Numbered from the stretch's first letter, positions 52,864 to 62,264 are shown. The stretch is 64,000 nt of DNA from Phaeobacter sp. J2-8 (GCF_022867865.1 NZ_JALIEC010000002.1:248001-312000); one strand, 5' to 3'. Numbers and translations are program-made. The notes: generated by a model from the sequence alone, not told the origin.

Positions 52864-54897
52864 TTAGCGCGCCAGAAGTCTTGCTTCGTGCTTTTTCAGC
52901 GACCGGCGTGCGGCGGTGTAATCTTCCAGACCTTCGACTGTGTCCAGCTCTGGGAAGAGTTCCAGAATTTCCGAACGCTGTGCATCGCCCAGACCGTCCA
53001 GTGTCTGAATGCCGGGCTGGAAGCTTTCGGTCCAGACACCGTTCGACAGGACAACTTCGTGCTGGTCGAACATGAAGTGGATATAGGTCACACCCAGGGT
53101 GCCCACTTCGTCAACGCCAGCCAGATCGGTCAGGTGCTTGGCCGGGGCCAGAACCTCACGCTCTTCGAAGTAGAGCTGCGCCTTGTCGCTGTTCATCAGA
53201 ACCCGGTGCTGCGGGCTGACCAGGATGTCCTGTTCCGGCAGGTTCGGCCCGAGGCTTCCGGCCTGGATCAGGATCGGACGCATATGCGGCGACCGTGCCA
53301 GTTGGTGTCCGGTCAGCTCGGTTGTGCCAATCCAGCGGATTTCCTGCAGGCCATTGTCCCGGGTGATGATCCGGTCACCTTCGCGCAGATCCTCGATCAG
53401 ACGTTCGCCGGTTGGGGTGGCGATTGTCGTGCCGGGGGTAAAGCACGGCGGTGTCGGGTCGATGATGACTTCGATATCTTCGAAGGTCGACGTGCCAAGC
53501 GATGTGCCGGTGTCATCGAAGTATTCGACAGTACCGTCTTCCTGATCCGCCGAAGTATAGGTGATTGAGATCGACCCGCCCGTCGGAACCGAACCGGTCA
53601 GATCCAGCGTATCCCAGTCATTGGGAAGACCATCCGCCGCATCACCGGCCGGACCGTCACCACCATCGATGCTGTCGCCGACATCGCTGCCGAGGATCAT
53701 GTCGCGCCCGTCGCCACCGAGGATCGTATCGGCATCTGCACCACCGATCAGCGTGTCGAAACCGTCGCCACCGATCAGCGTATCGGACCCGGCGCCGCCT
53801 TCCAGAACGTCATCATCGATGCCCGCATCAAGCAAGTCGTCGCCGTCGCCGCCCAGCAGCGTATCGTCGTCGTCGCCGCCAAGGATCGTGTCATTGCCCG
53901 CGCCACCATCAACATAGTCGAGATCGTTGTACGGAACCGGATCAGTGGCATCGGGCTCGTTGTTGAACAGCGTTGCGCTGGTCTGCGCGCTTGCGTCGAT
54001 ATAATCGTCGCCCGCATCGCCAAAGATTTCATCCGAGCCGTGACCGCCAATAATGCTGTCGTCACCTTCGCCGCCGTCGACGGTATCGTCATCAATGCCG
54101 GCATTGATCGTGTCGTTGCCGGTGCCACCGTCGATGGTGTCCGCGTCGTCGCCGGTCATGATGGAATCGTTGCCGTCACCACCAAAGACCAGATCGCGAC
54201 CATCGTCGATGTTCGGGTCCGAAGCCACGCCACCGATCGGCAGGTTGGGATCGTCGCCTACGTAATCAGAGAAGGTGTCGATTCCGGCAATAATGGTATC
54301 ATCGCCTGCGCCGCCGTCGATTGTGTCGGCACCTTGGAGATCGGTAATGGAATCATTGCCCGCACCACCATCGACGCTGTCGTCGTCGATGCCGCCTTCT
54401 ATGACGTCATTTCCTTCGCCGCCGAAGATCGTGTCGCGGTCGTCGCCGGTTGTGATCGTGTCATCGCCGGCACCGCCGTCAACCAGATCGCGGTCGTTTT
54501 CCGGGTCGTCGTCGACCGGCACGGTTGGAAAGGTCACTGCGTCAATGGCAGGATCTTCGTTGTCGGTCTGAATCTCGTCGTTGCCTTCGCCACCATTAAT
54601 GGTGTCGCTGCCATCGCCACTTTTCAGGGTGTCGCCACCTTCGCCGCCCTCGACCGAGTTATCGCCGTCACCGGCAAGAACGGAATCATCGCCGTCGCCG
54701 GCCTGGATGATGTCGTCTTCGGAATCTTCCGGGTCGGTCGAAAAGATATTGTCGCTGTTGTCGACCATATCGCCCTGGGGGTCGCCGGTGTAGCTGACGT
54801 CAATTGTATCGTCGCCCGTTGTGCCCTGTACGATTCCGTCCAGGCCATCCGTGTTGGGGCCACCATTTTCTTCATTGTTTTTAATGTTATCGGACAC
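52864..54897 (-). CDS. Secreted RTX protein with C-terminal Hint domain
   Basis: Protein of 677 residues made of an RTX nonapeptide region (about 25-480; GGAGNDTI, GGDGNDSI and similar units), a short linker, and a Hint module (CFTPGTTIATPTGERLIEDL, EGDRIITRDNGLQEIRWIG, ILVSPQHRVLM) with the same C-terminal tail type (SFQPGIQTLDGLGDAQRSEI) as the larger neighbour. The GTG at 54897 is preferred (AGGGGGG upstream, giving MSDNIKNNEEN); a TTG at 54936 is in frame. No Sec leader, so type I export is likely. It shares the phrase DPQGDM-DN with its neighbour, indicating duplication. Confidence 0.87.
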   Translation of the reverse strand: MSDNIKNNEENGGPNTDGLDGIVQGTTGDDTIDVSYTGDPQGDMVDNSDNIFSTDPEDSEDDIIQAGDGDDSVLAGDGDNSVEGGEGGDTLKSGDGSDTINGGEGNDEIQTDNEDPAIDAVTFPTVPVDDDPENDRDLVDGGAGDDTITTGDDRDTIFGGEGNDVIEGGIDDDSVDGGAGNDSITDLQGADTIDGGAGDDTIIAGIDTFSDYVGDDPNLPIGGVASDPNIDDGRDLVFGGDGNDSIMTGDDADTIDGGTGNDTINAGIDDDTVDGGEGDDSIIGGHGSDEIFGDAGDDYIDASAQTSATLFNNEPDATDPVPYNDLDYVDGGAGNDTILGGDDDDTLLGGDGDDLLDAGIDDDVLEGGAGSDTLIGGDGFDTLIGGADADTILGGDGRDMILGSDVGDSIDGGDGPAGDAADGLPNDWDTLDLTGSVPTGGSISITYTSADQEDGTVEYFDDTGTSLGTSTFEDIEVIIDPTPPCFTPGTTIATPTGERLIEDLREGDRIITRDNGLQEIRWIGTTELTGHQLARSPHMRPILIQAGSLGPNLPEQDILVSPQHRVLMNSDKAQLYFEEREVLAPAKHLTDLAGVDEVGTLGVTYIHFMFDQHEVVLSNGVWTESFQPGIQTLDGLGDAQRSEILELFPELDTVEGLEDYTAARRSLKKHEARLLAR

Positions 54898-56069
54898 GTT
54901 AACAACGCCCCCCTTCGCATGTACTGTTAAAATCAAACGTGGTTGCCGTCACAGCAGTGTGACCCGCAACCTGGTTACCGGAACTGTTGACCTGCGCTTC
55001 TGCGCTTTGATCTTTCCGCGCCGCATACAAAAGACGTGTCACAATTGCGCCCTTCGATGGAGCAATCCCGTCGGCGCACGTCATCGGGTTGTGGACCCCG
55101 TGCATTCCCCTGTTATCGGAGAGCCCCCGGGCGCCCCGGATTTGATACAGATCAGGCATCATAGACCCCATCACCTTCCACTTTAGGACAGCTTCCCAGA
55201 CGTTCAAAAAACGTTCGGGTCGCATACCGCCAATCATTGTGTCACACGTCTGACGAAAGCTGGACGGGCATGTCATCAGGCAATTCTCGCCTGTTTGCGC
55301 CAAGCAAAGCACCTACGCACTTTGTCCTGACACATCCCATCCGTCCTTCGACGCATAACGGTTCAGCGGCCGCCCCCGTGGCCAACAAATTTTTCGCCCC
55401 CCAGCGAGCAATGCAACATTATGGTCTGGCTTAACTCAAACAAAGGAGAAATTGTCTGAAAAATAGACCGTGTTCATTCGGGAAACAGTTGATAACGGTC
55501 GCGAATCTGTCGCCCACACCCGTTTTAATTGATCTCAATGGAACTGAAAGTGTCTCTTAAGGATATGAAATATATACACAATACTGGTGCACACTCTCGA
55601 AAGTATAGCTGGCCGCAGATCCTGGCCTGATGAGGACACACAACCCTATAGCGTCACGTTCCTGTCGCTGAAAAAAAGACTATCGCACAATGCGCTGTTT
55701 GCGAAATGGAACCAATTGCGTGCAAGGCAGGTGATTGGGCTCAATTATGAGACGTGTAATCCGAAGGGTCCGATTCGAATTCGCTTAAAATTCGACGGGT
55801 TACAGACAGCGCTTTGCGGTTTCATCTACCGCCGCGCGCGCGCCCCACAGGGCAAGCACAATGAGATTGGCCCAAGGGTTTGGTCGATGGGCTCAGCCCT
55901 GTTCCATTGAAGCGAAAGCCCGTCAAATCCGAAGCGGCCCGATACATCGGGGGGCCATCCCACGCGATCCTGTCGAATCGCAACATTCAGAAAAGCAGCA
56001 TTCGCCCTACACCCACGGTCGGAAAATTGTCTGTAAAGACAACCACCTGACACAATTGTTCTGAAAAAT
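54898..56069. other. 1.2-kb region without a supportable gene
   Basis: Several open frames exist (for example 54899-55312 minus and 55587-55910 plus), but none has a ribosome binding site, family-like composition or recognisable motif. The part 55430-55780 is AT-richer than its surroundings. It may contain the promoter of the RTX/Hint gene and degraded sequence; I see no clear repeats, tRNA fragment or insertion-sequence ends. Confidence 0.4.
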
Positions 56070-56155
56070 TGGTGCGGTCGGAGAGACTCGAACTCTCACG
56101 GGTGTTACCCCACAGCGACCTCAACGCTGCGCGTCTACCATTCCGCCACGACCGC
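56070..56155 (-). tRNA. tRNA-Leu (GAG)
   Basis: Minus strand: GCGGTCGTGGCGGAATGG starts the acceptor and D arms; anticodon arm CAGCG-TTGAGGT-CGCTG with GAG anticodon; long variable arm; T arm GAGAGTTCGAGTCTCTC; acceptor end CGACCGCA with encoded CCA. It reads CUC/CUU leucine codons. Confidence 0.95.
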
Positions 56156-56369
56156 ACACTTTGAATGGTTTGCGGGGTTTAGCCAATTGCCAAAGCATTG
56201 CCAAGGGCAAAGTCCTGCACCATCGCGAATTTTTCTCAACCACCCTAATTTCCGTTCACGTCGCTGCGCGGGATCGGAGCAAACGGCGTATCAGGTGCCA
56301 CATGTATGCATGGCCGAATGACCGAAAATCGGGTTTTCCCCGCCCCGGTGGCGGTGTAGATCCGACAAC

Positions 56370-57026
56370 ATGGTAGACTGGATAATCTCTGACGGGCTGA
56401 CCGAATACGACGACGCGGTCCAATTCATGGAAACCCGCGCCGCGGCCATTGCCGAGGGCCGTGCGCAGGAAGCGATCTGGCTGGTGGAACATCCACCGCT
56501 TTATACTGCGGGGACATCCGCAAGGATCGAGGATCTGACCGATCCAGACCGTTTTCCGGTGCATACGTCAAAACGCGGCGGGCAATATACCTATCATGGC
56601 CCCGGCCAGCGGGTGGCCTATGTCATGTTGGACGTCGGCAAACGCGGTCGCGATGTGCGCCGCTTTGTCCAGCAGCTGGAACATTGGGTGATTGCAACGC
56701 TGGATGCCTTCAACGTCAAGGGCGAGATTCGCGAAGGCCGGGTTGGCGTCTGGGTCCAGCGCAATGACAAACCGCTGACCGCAACCGGCGCCCCACAGGA
56801 AGACAAGATTGCCGCAATCGGCATTCGCCTGCGCAAATGGGTCAGCTTTCACGGGGTGTCGATCAACGTAGAGCCGAATCTGGAGCATTTCACCGGGATC
56901 GTGCCCTGTGGCATCACCGAACATGGGGTCACCAGTCTGGTGGACCTGGGGTTGCCGGTAAACATGGACGATCTGGATGTGGCCTTGCGCGCCAAATTCG
57001 ATGAGATCTTTGGCGAGATCGCCTGA
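56370..57026 (+). CDS. lipB: Lipoyl(octanoyl) transferase
   Basis: Enzyme of 218 residues that moves octanoate from acyl carrier protein to lipoyl domains of 2-oxoacid dehydrogenases. Signature [17 protein letters not shown]; catalytic Lys in [18 protein letters not shown] and catalytic Cys in [15 protein letters not shown]. Full length for the family, intact, standing alone between tRNA-Leu and the AhpD-like gene. Confidence 0.95.
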   Translation: MVDWIISDGLTEYDDAVQFMETRAAAIAEGRAQEAIWLVEHPPLYTAGTSARIEDLTDPDRFPVHTSKRGGQYTYHGPGQRVAYVMLDVGKRGRDVRRFVQQLEHWVIATLDAFNVKGEIREGRVGVWVQRNDKPLTATGAPQEDKIAAIGIRLRKWVSFHGVSINVEPNLEHFTGIVPCGITEHGVTSLVDLGLPVNMDDLDVALRAKFDEIFGEIA

Positions 57027-57075
57027 AATATACCAGCCTGACGCAAATCAACCGGTCACAACTAGCCTGACACAA

Positions 57076-57106
57076 AACAAAAGGCCCCCGCCCGAGGGCG
57101 AGAGCC
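57076..57106 (-). terminator. Rho-independent terminator after the AhpD-like gene
   Basis: On the minus strand GGCTCTCGCCC-TCG-GGGCGGGGGCC forms a GC-rich stem with two mismatched or wobble positions, followed by TTTTGTTTTG. It is about 40 bases past the stop at 57146 and may also limit read-through from lipB. Confidence 0.75.
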
Positions 57107-57145
57107 AGACATTAATACGGCAAACGCCGCACCACTATCCCTGGG

Positions 57146-57715
57146 TCATGCGACCAAAGGTTTGTCCGAACGGGTCCAGGCCAGCGGCTTGAACACATCA
57201 TCAATCGGCGTTTGCGCAAGGTGGTTGGTGTAGTTCGACATTGTCTTCTGCGCGATGCCGAGAATCACGTCCAGAACCGCGCGATGGCCGAAGCCGGCAT
57301 CAAAGAATGTCTGCAGCTCTTCTTCGCTGACATTCCCGCGCGAGCGCACCATTTTCAATGTAAAGGTCCGCAGCGTTTCGAGCTTTGCGGTCGGCAGCGG
57401 TGTTTCATCGCGCAGCGCATTCGAAATCTCGTCCGAGACCTTCATCATCTTGGCAATACCGGTGTGGGCCGGGACGCAGTAGTGGCATTCGTTCTCGACG
57501 TTGATCGCCTGCCAGACCACGGTCATCTCATCCGCGTCGAATTCGGTTTCGGTGAACAGCTTGTGCAGCACCTGATAGCCTTCATAGGCCTGCGGGCTTT
57601 CTGCCAGCACCTTGTGCAGGCCCGGCAGACGGCCAAACGCCTTTTGCGAGTTTTCCAGCAGCGGCTTGGAGGCTTCGGGGGCGGAATCGAGATCATGCGA
57701 GGGGAACTGAGCCAT
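57146..57715 (-). CDS. Carboxymuconolactone decarboxylase/AhpD-like protein
   Basis: Protein of 189 residues with the AhpD redox motif ENECHYCVPAHTGIAK (C-x2-C-x3-H), placing it with peroxidase-associated disulfide reductases rather than true decarboxylases. Likely helps detoxify peroxides or electrophiles. The ATG at 57715 is used (AAAGGA upstream); a frame to 57772 would run into the operators. It is divergent from a TetR gene across twin palindromes, so TetR repression and inducer release are expected. A terminator follows. Confidence 0.87.
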   Translation of the reverse strand: MAQFPSHDLDSAPEASKPLLENSQKAFGRLPGLHKVLAESPQAYEGYQVLHKLFTETEFDADEMTVVWQAINVENECHYCVPAHTGIAKMMKVSDEISNALRDETPLPTAKLETLRTFTLKMVRSRGNVSEEELQTFFDAGFGHRAVLDVILGIAQKTMSNYTNHLAQTPIDDVFKPLAWTRSDKPLVA

Positions 57716-57761
57716 GGGATGTCCTTTTGGGTTGATGTTCGAGATGACATTTAGGCTTTCT

Positions 57762-57777
57762 TGAGCGATCACTCAAG
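57762..57777. promoter_or_regulatory. TetR operator half of a tandem pair (site 1)
   Basis: TTGAGCGATCACTCAA is an imperfect 16-bp palindrome (with flanks CTTGAG...CTCAAG) in the divergent AhpD-like/TetR promoter region. It is nearly identical to site 2, centre to centre 24 bases, and typical of TetR-family operators. Confidence 0.75.
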
Positions 57778-57785
57778 TATATAAT

Positions 57786-57801
57786 TGAGCGATCGTTCAA
57801 G
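57786..57801. promoter_or_regulatory. TetR operator half of a tandem pair (site 2)
   Basis: TTGAGCGATCGTTCAA lies 12 bases upstream of the TetR start, next to TATAAT at 57781-57786, so binding would block the regulator's own promoter. Same consensus TTGAGCGATCRYTCAA as site 1. Confidence 0.75.
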
Positions 57802-57813
57802 AATTGGTGACCC

Positions 57814-58386
57814 ATGCCCCGCAAACCCTCCTATGACCGTGATGATCTGATCAACCGCGCCCGTGATCTGTTTTGGAAACGGGGCTGGGCAGGCACATCG
57901 CTCAAGGATCTGGAGGCGGAATTGAAAATGAAGCCGGGCAGCTTCTATGCCGCGTTCGGGTCAAAGGATGCGCTTTTTGCACTGGCGCTGGATCGTTATG
58001 CCGCCGACGGTCAGGATCGGTTGAAGGCCCTGGCAGAGGCCAAGGGCCCGCTCGGCGCCTTGCAGGCCTTTCCGATGCAGGTCTTGCAAAACACCCAGGC
58101 CGCCGCGAAGGCCTGTATGTTGTCCAAGACATTGCTGGAACTTCAGGCCCATGCGCACCCTCTTGCCGATCAGGCCGACGCACATCTGCGCCGGATGGAG
58201 GCCTCTTTTGCCGATCTCTTTCGCGCGGCACAGGCTCAGGGGCTGATCACATCCGACCAGTCGCCAGCCGCCCTCGCCCGTCGGTATCAATCCGATCTGC
58301 TGGGGTTGCGGGTGTCGGCCCAGCGCCCCGGCATAGATGCAACAGCGATCGCACAAGAAATGTCCCAGGAACTCGCCCGTTTGTAA
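57814..58386 (+). CDS. TetR family transcriptional regulator
   Basis: Repressor of 190 residues. The N-terminal helix-turn-helix spans YDRDDLINRARDLFWKRGWA and SLKDLEAELKMKPGSFYAAF, then GSKDALFALALDRY. The C-terminal domain resembles the COG1309/TetR_C group with KACMLSKTLLELQAHAHPLA (a cysteine is present that could sense electrophiles; this is conjecture). It is divergent from the AhpD-like gene with two operators between, so it most likely represses both genes. Confidence 0.9.
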   Translation: MPRKPSYDRDDLINRARDLFWKRGWAGTSLKDLEAELKMKPGSFYAAFGSKDALFALALDRYAADGQDRLKALAEAKGPLGALQAFPMQVLQNTQAAAKACMLSKTLLELQAHAHPLADQADAHLRRMEASFADLFRAAQAQGLITSDQSPAALARRYQSDLLGLRVSAQRPGIDATAIAQEMSQELARL

Positions 58387-58532
58387 TCGGCGCGCGATCA
58401 GAGCGGATTTGCCGGTGAACCCAACCGGACAGGCCCGCCCCGAAACATCCCACCACGACAAATCGCGCCCGGCAAAATACCGCTGCATCCATTTGCCGGT
58501 TCTTGATTTTCAACCGACTGCGACAAAAATAC

Positions 58533-58546
58533 TTGATCTGCGTCAA
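58533..58546. promoter_or_regulatory. FNR/FnrL-type box upstream of ctaD
   Basis: TTGATCTGCGTCAA matches the FNR consensus TTGAT-N4-ATCAA with a single deviation and lies about 100 bases upstream of the ctaD start. In Rhodobacter and relatives FnrL sites regulate terminal oxidases by oxygen. Repression of the aa3 oxidase at low oxygen is the likely effect. Confidence 0.7.
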
Positions 58547-58646
58547 ACTCCCCCGTTGCCGTCACCGCCGCCACATTCTAGAACCGGATTAGATTCCAGG
58601 TGTACGCACATGCGTATGCCCCAGATTTGTCTACAGGAGGCACGAC

Positions 58647-60317
58647 ATGGCTGACGCCGCCATTCACGGCCACGAGCATGAAGATCAGCGTGGGTTCTTT
58701 ACCCGCTGGTTCATGTCCACCAACCACAAGGATATCGGGATTCTCTACCTGATCACCTCGGCTTTGGCGGGTTTCATCTCGGTGGCATTTACCGTTTACA
58801 TGCGACTGGAGCTTATGGAGCCGGGCGTACAATACATGTGTATGGAAGGCGCTCGCATGATCGCCTCGGATGCGACATGTACGCCCAATGGCCATCTGTG
58901 GAACGTGCTGATCACCGGTCACGGCATCCTGATGATGTTCTTTGTCGTCATTCCGGCATTGTTCGGCGGTTTCGGCAACTATTTCATGCCGCTGCAAATC
59001 GGCGCGCCGGACATGGCCTTCCCGCGGATGAACAACCTGTCCTACTGGCTGTATTTTGCCGGCACCATGCTGGCGGTCTGTTCGGTTGTTTCGCCGGGCG
59101 GTAACGGCCAATTGGGTTCTGGTGTGGGTTGGGTTCTGTATCCGCCGCTCTCCGTCAAAGAAGGCGGGTTGTCGATGGATTTGGCGATCTTTGCCGTGCA
59201 CGTTTCGGGCGCAAGCTCGATCCTGGGCGCGATCAACATGATCACCACCTTCCTCAACATGCGCGCACCGGGCATGACCCTGTTCAAGGTGCCGCTGTTT
59301 TCCTGGGCGATCTTTGTCACAGCCTGGCTGATCCTTCTGTCCCTGCCGGTTCTGGCGGGCGCGATCACCATGTTGCTGACCGACCGCAACTTCGGCACGA
59401 CCTTCTTTGATCCTGCTGGCGGTGGCGACCCGATCCTCTATCAGCACATCCTGTGGTTCTTTGGCCACCCGGAAGTGTACATCGTGATCGTTCCCGGTTT
59501 CGGCATCATTTCCCACGTGATCTCGACCTTCTCGCGCAAGCCGGTGTTCGGCTATCTGCCGATGGTCTGGGCGATCATCGCGATTGGCGCGCTGGGTTTT
59601 GTTGTCTGGGCACACCACATGTACACCGTTGGCATGTCGCTGACCCAGCAGAGCTATTTCATGATGGCCACCATGGTCATTGCGGTTCCGACCGGCGTGA
59701 AGATCTTTAGCTGGATCGCGACCATGTGGGGCGGATCGATCGAGTTCAAGGCACCGATGATGTTCGCCATGGGCTTCTTGTTCCTGTTCACCGTGGGCGG
59801 CGTGACCGGCATCGTTCTGTCGCAGGCTGGCGTCGACCGGGCCTATCACGACACATATTATGTCGTGGCGCACTTCCACTATGTGATGAGCTTGGGCGCG
59901 GTCTTCTCGATCTTCTCGGGGATCTATTTCTACTTCGCCAAGATGACCGGCCGTCAGTATTCCGAGCCGCTCGCGCATCTGCACTTCTGGATGTTCTTCA
60001 TCGGCGCGAACCTGACGTTCTTCCCGCAACACTTCCTGGGCCGTCAGGGCATGCCGCGCCGCTACATCGACTATCCAGAGGCCTTTGCCACCTGGAACTA
60101 CTGGTCGTCGGTTGGTGCATTCATCTCCTTCGCTTCGTTCCTGTTGTTCTTCTACATTGTTGCCCATGCTCTGCTGAAAGGCGCAAAAGAGACCCGCAAC
60201 AACTATTGGAACGAATATGCCGACACGCTGGAGTGGACACTGCCCACACCGCCGCCAGAGCATACTTTCGAAATCCTGCCCAAGCAGGAAGACTGGGACA
60301 AAGGTCACGCGCATTAA
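58647..60317 (+). CDS. ctaD: Cytochrome c oxidase subunit I (aa3 type)
   Basis: Catalytic haem-copper subunit of 556 residues with 12 membrane helices. [20 protein letters not shown] carries the cross-linked His-Tyr pair, HHMYTVGM the CuB histidines, and [20 protein letters not shown] the haem ligands; [20 protein letters not shown] is the D-channel region. AGGAGG precedes the ATG. Other oxidase subunits are not in the window, common in Rhodobacterales where ctaD is separate. Strong terminator downstream; FNR box upstream. Confidence 0.97.
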   Translation: MADAAIHGHEHEDQRGFFTRWFMSTNHKDIGILYLITSALAGFISVAFTVYMRLELMEPGVQYMCMEGARMIASDATCTPNGHLWNVLITGHGILMMFFVVIPALFGGFGNYFMPLQIGAPDMAFPRMNNLSYWLYFAGTMLAVCSVVSPGGNGQLGSGVGWVLYPPLSVKEGGLSMDLAIFAVHVSGASSILGAINMITTFLNMRAPGMTLFKVPLFSWAIFVTAWLILLSLPVLAGAITMLLTDRNFGTTFFDPAGGGDPILYQHILWFFGHPEVYIVIVPGFGIISHVISTFSRKPVFGYLPMVWAIIAIGALGFVVWAHHMYTVGMSLTQQSYFMMATMVIAVPTGVKIFSWIATMWGGSIEFKAPMMFAMGFLFLFTVGGVTGIVLSQAGVDRAYHDTYYVVAHFHYVMSLGAVFSIFSGIYFYFAKMTGRQYSEPLAHLHFWMFFIGANLTFFPQHFLGRQGMPRRYIDYPEAFATWNYWSSVGAFISFASFLLFFYIVAHALLKGAKETRNNYWNEYADTLEWTLPTPPPEHTFEILPKQEDWDKGHAH

Positions 60318-60343
60318 GCTGCTGACACCCTGTTGAAAAGACC

Positions 60344-60375
60344 AAGGCCCGCGAATTTCGCGGGCCTTTTCTTTT
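60344..60375 (+). terminator. Rho-independent terminator after ctaD
   Basis: AAGGCCCGCGAA-T-TTCGCGGGCCTT (60344-60368) is a long GC-rich stem followed by TTTTCTTTT-like sequence, about 27 bases past the ctaD stop. It may act in both directions because the stem ends in A and T runs. Confidence 0.9.
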
Positions 60376-60502
60376 GCCCGCGTGAGCGAACGCAACTGGC
60401 CGACACAACGGGCAGAAACGTCAACAAATGTGACCCACCGCACGCCAGTGGTGGGTGGCCCATGCGATAGGTCCCCATGCATTGCAGTCCCGGACCAATC
60501 CC

Positions 60503-60670
60503 ATGTTTCAAAAAATCGCCATTCCCGCTTTGACCGGCCTTTTGATCACCGTCGCCGCCGCGCCGGTTCTGGCCTTTACCATGCCGAACCTGCCCAACCT
60601 GACCTTTCCGACCGATACGGTGGCAGACGACACCGAATGCACGGCCCACTGCCCCACGACGTCTGGGTAA
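60503..60670 (+). CDS. Small exported hypothetical protein (55 residues)
   Basis: I do not recognise it. From the ATG at 60503 it has a good signal peptide (MFQKIAIPALTGLLITVAAA, cleavage near VLA-FT) and a short mature part (TMPNLPNLTFPTDTV, ADDTECTAHCPTTSG) with two cysteines. The ribosome binding site is weak. It lies between the ctaD terminator and DUF2244. Composition and leader support a genuine periplasmic peptide, with moderate certainty. Confidence 0.5.
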   Translation: MFQKIAIPALTGLLITVAAAPVLAFTMPNLPNLTFPTDTVADDTECTAHCPTTSG

Positions 60671-60736
60671 TCGCGGCCCAATTCATATTGATCGGCCCAT
60701 TTTCCCATCGACGCGGCAATCGCGGATACCTATATC

Positions 60737-61234
60737 TTGGCCATGCCCTATTGCTGGTTAAACAATTCCGCATCTGACGAGGCCGAGTTGCGCCTCTGGC
60801 CGCATCAATCGCTGCCTGCGCGCGGCTATGCTGCGTTTCTTCTGGCAACTTTTGTTTTCGCCACCATGCCGCTCTATGGGCTGCTGGGCACAAAACTGCT
60901 TTGGGGGTTGTTGCCGTTTCTGTTGTTGGCCTTGGCCGGGGTCTGGTTCGCGCTGGACCGCAATCGCCGCAACAGCCAGATCCTGGAGGTGCTGCGCCTG
61001 ACCCCGTCCGAGGTATCCTTGACCCGCCAGAATCCAAAGGGCCCGGATCAGAGCTGGTCTTGCAATCCGTTCTGGGCCAAGGCACATTTGCACACCTCGG
61101 AAGGTCCAGTGCCAAATTACGTCACCCTGAGCGGCGCGGGACGTGAAGTCGAGATTGGCACATTTCTGTCAGAAGATGAGCGGAAGGCGCTTTACCGCGA
61201 TCTGCTGCGCCATCTGCCCTATCGGATGGCCTAG
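60737..61234 (+). CDS. DUF2244 family membrane protein
   Basis: Protein of 165 residues with two central membrane helices (AAFLLATFVFATMPLYGLLG, WGLLPFLLLALAGVWFAL) and a cytosolic tail carrying VLRLTPSEVSLTRQNP and VEIGTFLSEDERKALYRDL, the DUF2244 pattern. The function is unknown; the family is frequent near cytochrome oxidase genes in alphaproteobacteria, as here. A start two codons later (60743) is equally good. Confidence 0.85.
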   Translation: MAMPYCWLNNSASDEAELRLWPHQSLPARGYAAFLLATFVFATMPLYGLLGTKLLWGLLPFLLLALAGVWFALDRNRRNSQILEVLRLTPSEVSLTRQNPKGPDQSWSCNPFWAKAHLHTSEGPVPNYVTLSGAGREVEIGTFLSEDERKALYRDLLRHLPYRMA

Positions 61235-61239
61235 GCTGG

Positions 61240-62139
61240 ATGGCCCAAATCCCCGCAACATCAAAATCCGCCCGGTTCAGGCGACGGACCTGCGCCACAG
61301 TCCTGGGGGCCGAATGGCTTTTGCGTCATGACCGCACGCTGCAATCATCGGAACGCGCAGCGCTGAAGGCACGCCAGACGCCGCCGAAACAACCGGCACA
61401 GCAAGTTGTCTTTTTGATCCCGCTGGTGGGCCGCCATCATGTGCAGGACTGGCAGGGCACCTGCACCAGACTGACCGCCACGCTGACCGCCCTCTTGCGA
61501 CAGTCAAATCCGAACTGGCAGGCGGTGGTTTGTGGACAGGACCGCCCAACCTCCCTGCCCGACGATCACCGCATCACGTTTCTGCCGTTTGAGACACCGG
61601 TCGCGGGCAATGACAAATGGCACAAGCTGGCGCAGCTGACCACCTATCTGCCGCATCTTGGGGTTGCGGCGGGCTATGCCATGACCTTTGATGCGGATGA
61701 TATTGCCCATCCCGATCTGGTTAAGGAAATGCTGGGCAATCAGGCCGCCGGAGGCTACCTCGCCGAAACCGGATATGTGTGGGATCAGGGCGCGGCGACA
61801 CTTGCCTTGGCCGGACCACGCAGATGGTCAATGCCGCTGCGCAAACCATTTTGGAAACTCTGTGGGTCTTGCGCCGCCGTCCGGTTCGATCTGGCGAATG
61901 GCCCCGTCGAGATCGACTATCTGCGCGAGATGAGCCAACATGAACACCGCATGTTCCCTTACCTCGCCCAATTGGCGGGCCGACCGCTGACACCGCTGCA
62001 ATCACCCAAGGTGCTATACCTGTTGAATCACGGTGAGAATTTTGGTGCACGCCGGGGCCGTGTCAGCTTCAAGACACGCTTCGTGCAACGCTACCGCGTC
62101 ACGGATGACGCGGCAGTGCGTGCAGATTTTGATGTTTGA
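61240..62139 (+). CDS. Putative glycosyltransferase (GT-A-like)
   Basis: Protein of 299 residues. FLIPLVGRHHVQDW, LRQSNPNWQAVVCGQDRP and MTFDADDIAHPDLV (a DxDD-like metal motif) fit a family-2-type GT-A fold, although sequence similarity to well-known members is weak. The C-terminal part (LLNHGENFGARRGRV) is basic. No leader or membrane segment. The acceptor is unknown. It follows DUF2244 by 5 bases and may be cotranscribed. Confidence 0.62.
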   Translation: MAQIPATSKSARFRRRTCATVLGAEWLLRHDRTLQSSERAALKARQTPPKQPAQQVVFLIPLVGRHHVQDWQGTCTRLTATLTALLRQSNPNWQAVVCGQDRPTSLPDDHRITFLPFETPVAGNDKWHKLAQLTTYLPHLGVAAGYAMTFDADDIAHPDLVKEMLGNQAAGGYLAETGYVWDQGAATLALAGPRRWSMPLRKPFWKLCGSCAAVRFDLANGPVEIDYLREMSQHEHRMFPYLAQLAGRPLTPLQSPKVLYLLNHGENFGARRGRVSFKTRFVQRYRVTDDAAVRADFDV

Positions 62140-62226
62140 CACCGTTTGGTGTTTGGCCCGGCTTGATCTCTGACTCAGCATGACCTTGCAGTCATACCAA
62201 GTCGGAAAACCATCCATCGCGGCCCA

Positions 62227-62240
62227 AATCAGGCCTGATT
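62227..62240. repeat. 14-bp perfect palindrome with nearby partial copies
   Basis: AATCAGGCCTGATT is a perfect palindrome; ATCAGG / AGGCCTG elements recur at about 62241-62273, up to the yqeY stop. They could pair as a hairpin at the end of yqeY and the glycosyltransferase gene, but no T-run follows, so termination is uncertain. Confidence 0.45.
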
Positions 62241-62264
62241 CAGGCCCGATCAGGTCACGCGCGA

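Noticed and set aside
54899-55312. Minus-strand open frame of 137 codons ahead of the RTX/Hint gene
   Set aside because: No family-like motif, no ribosome binding site, overlaps the start of the better supported RTX gene, and composition looks non-coding.
55587-55910. Plus-strand open frame of 107 codons, possible transposase remnant
   Set aside because: No DDE or other transposase motif, no inverted repeats at its ends, and no start signal.
58578-60482. 634-codon minus-strand frame opposite ctaD
   Set aside because: Antisense shadow of a highly conserved gene; His/Arg/Gln-rich with no domain.
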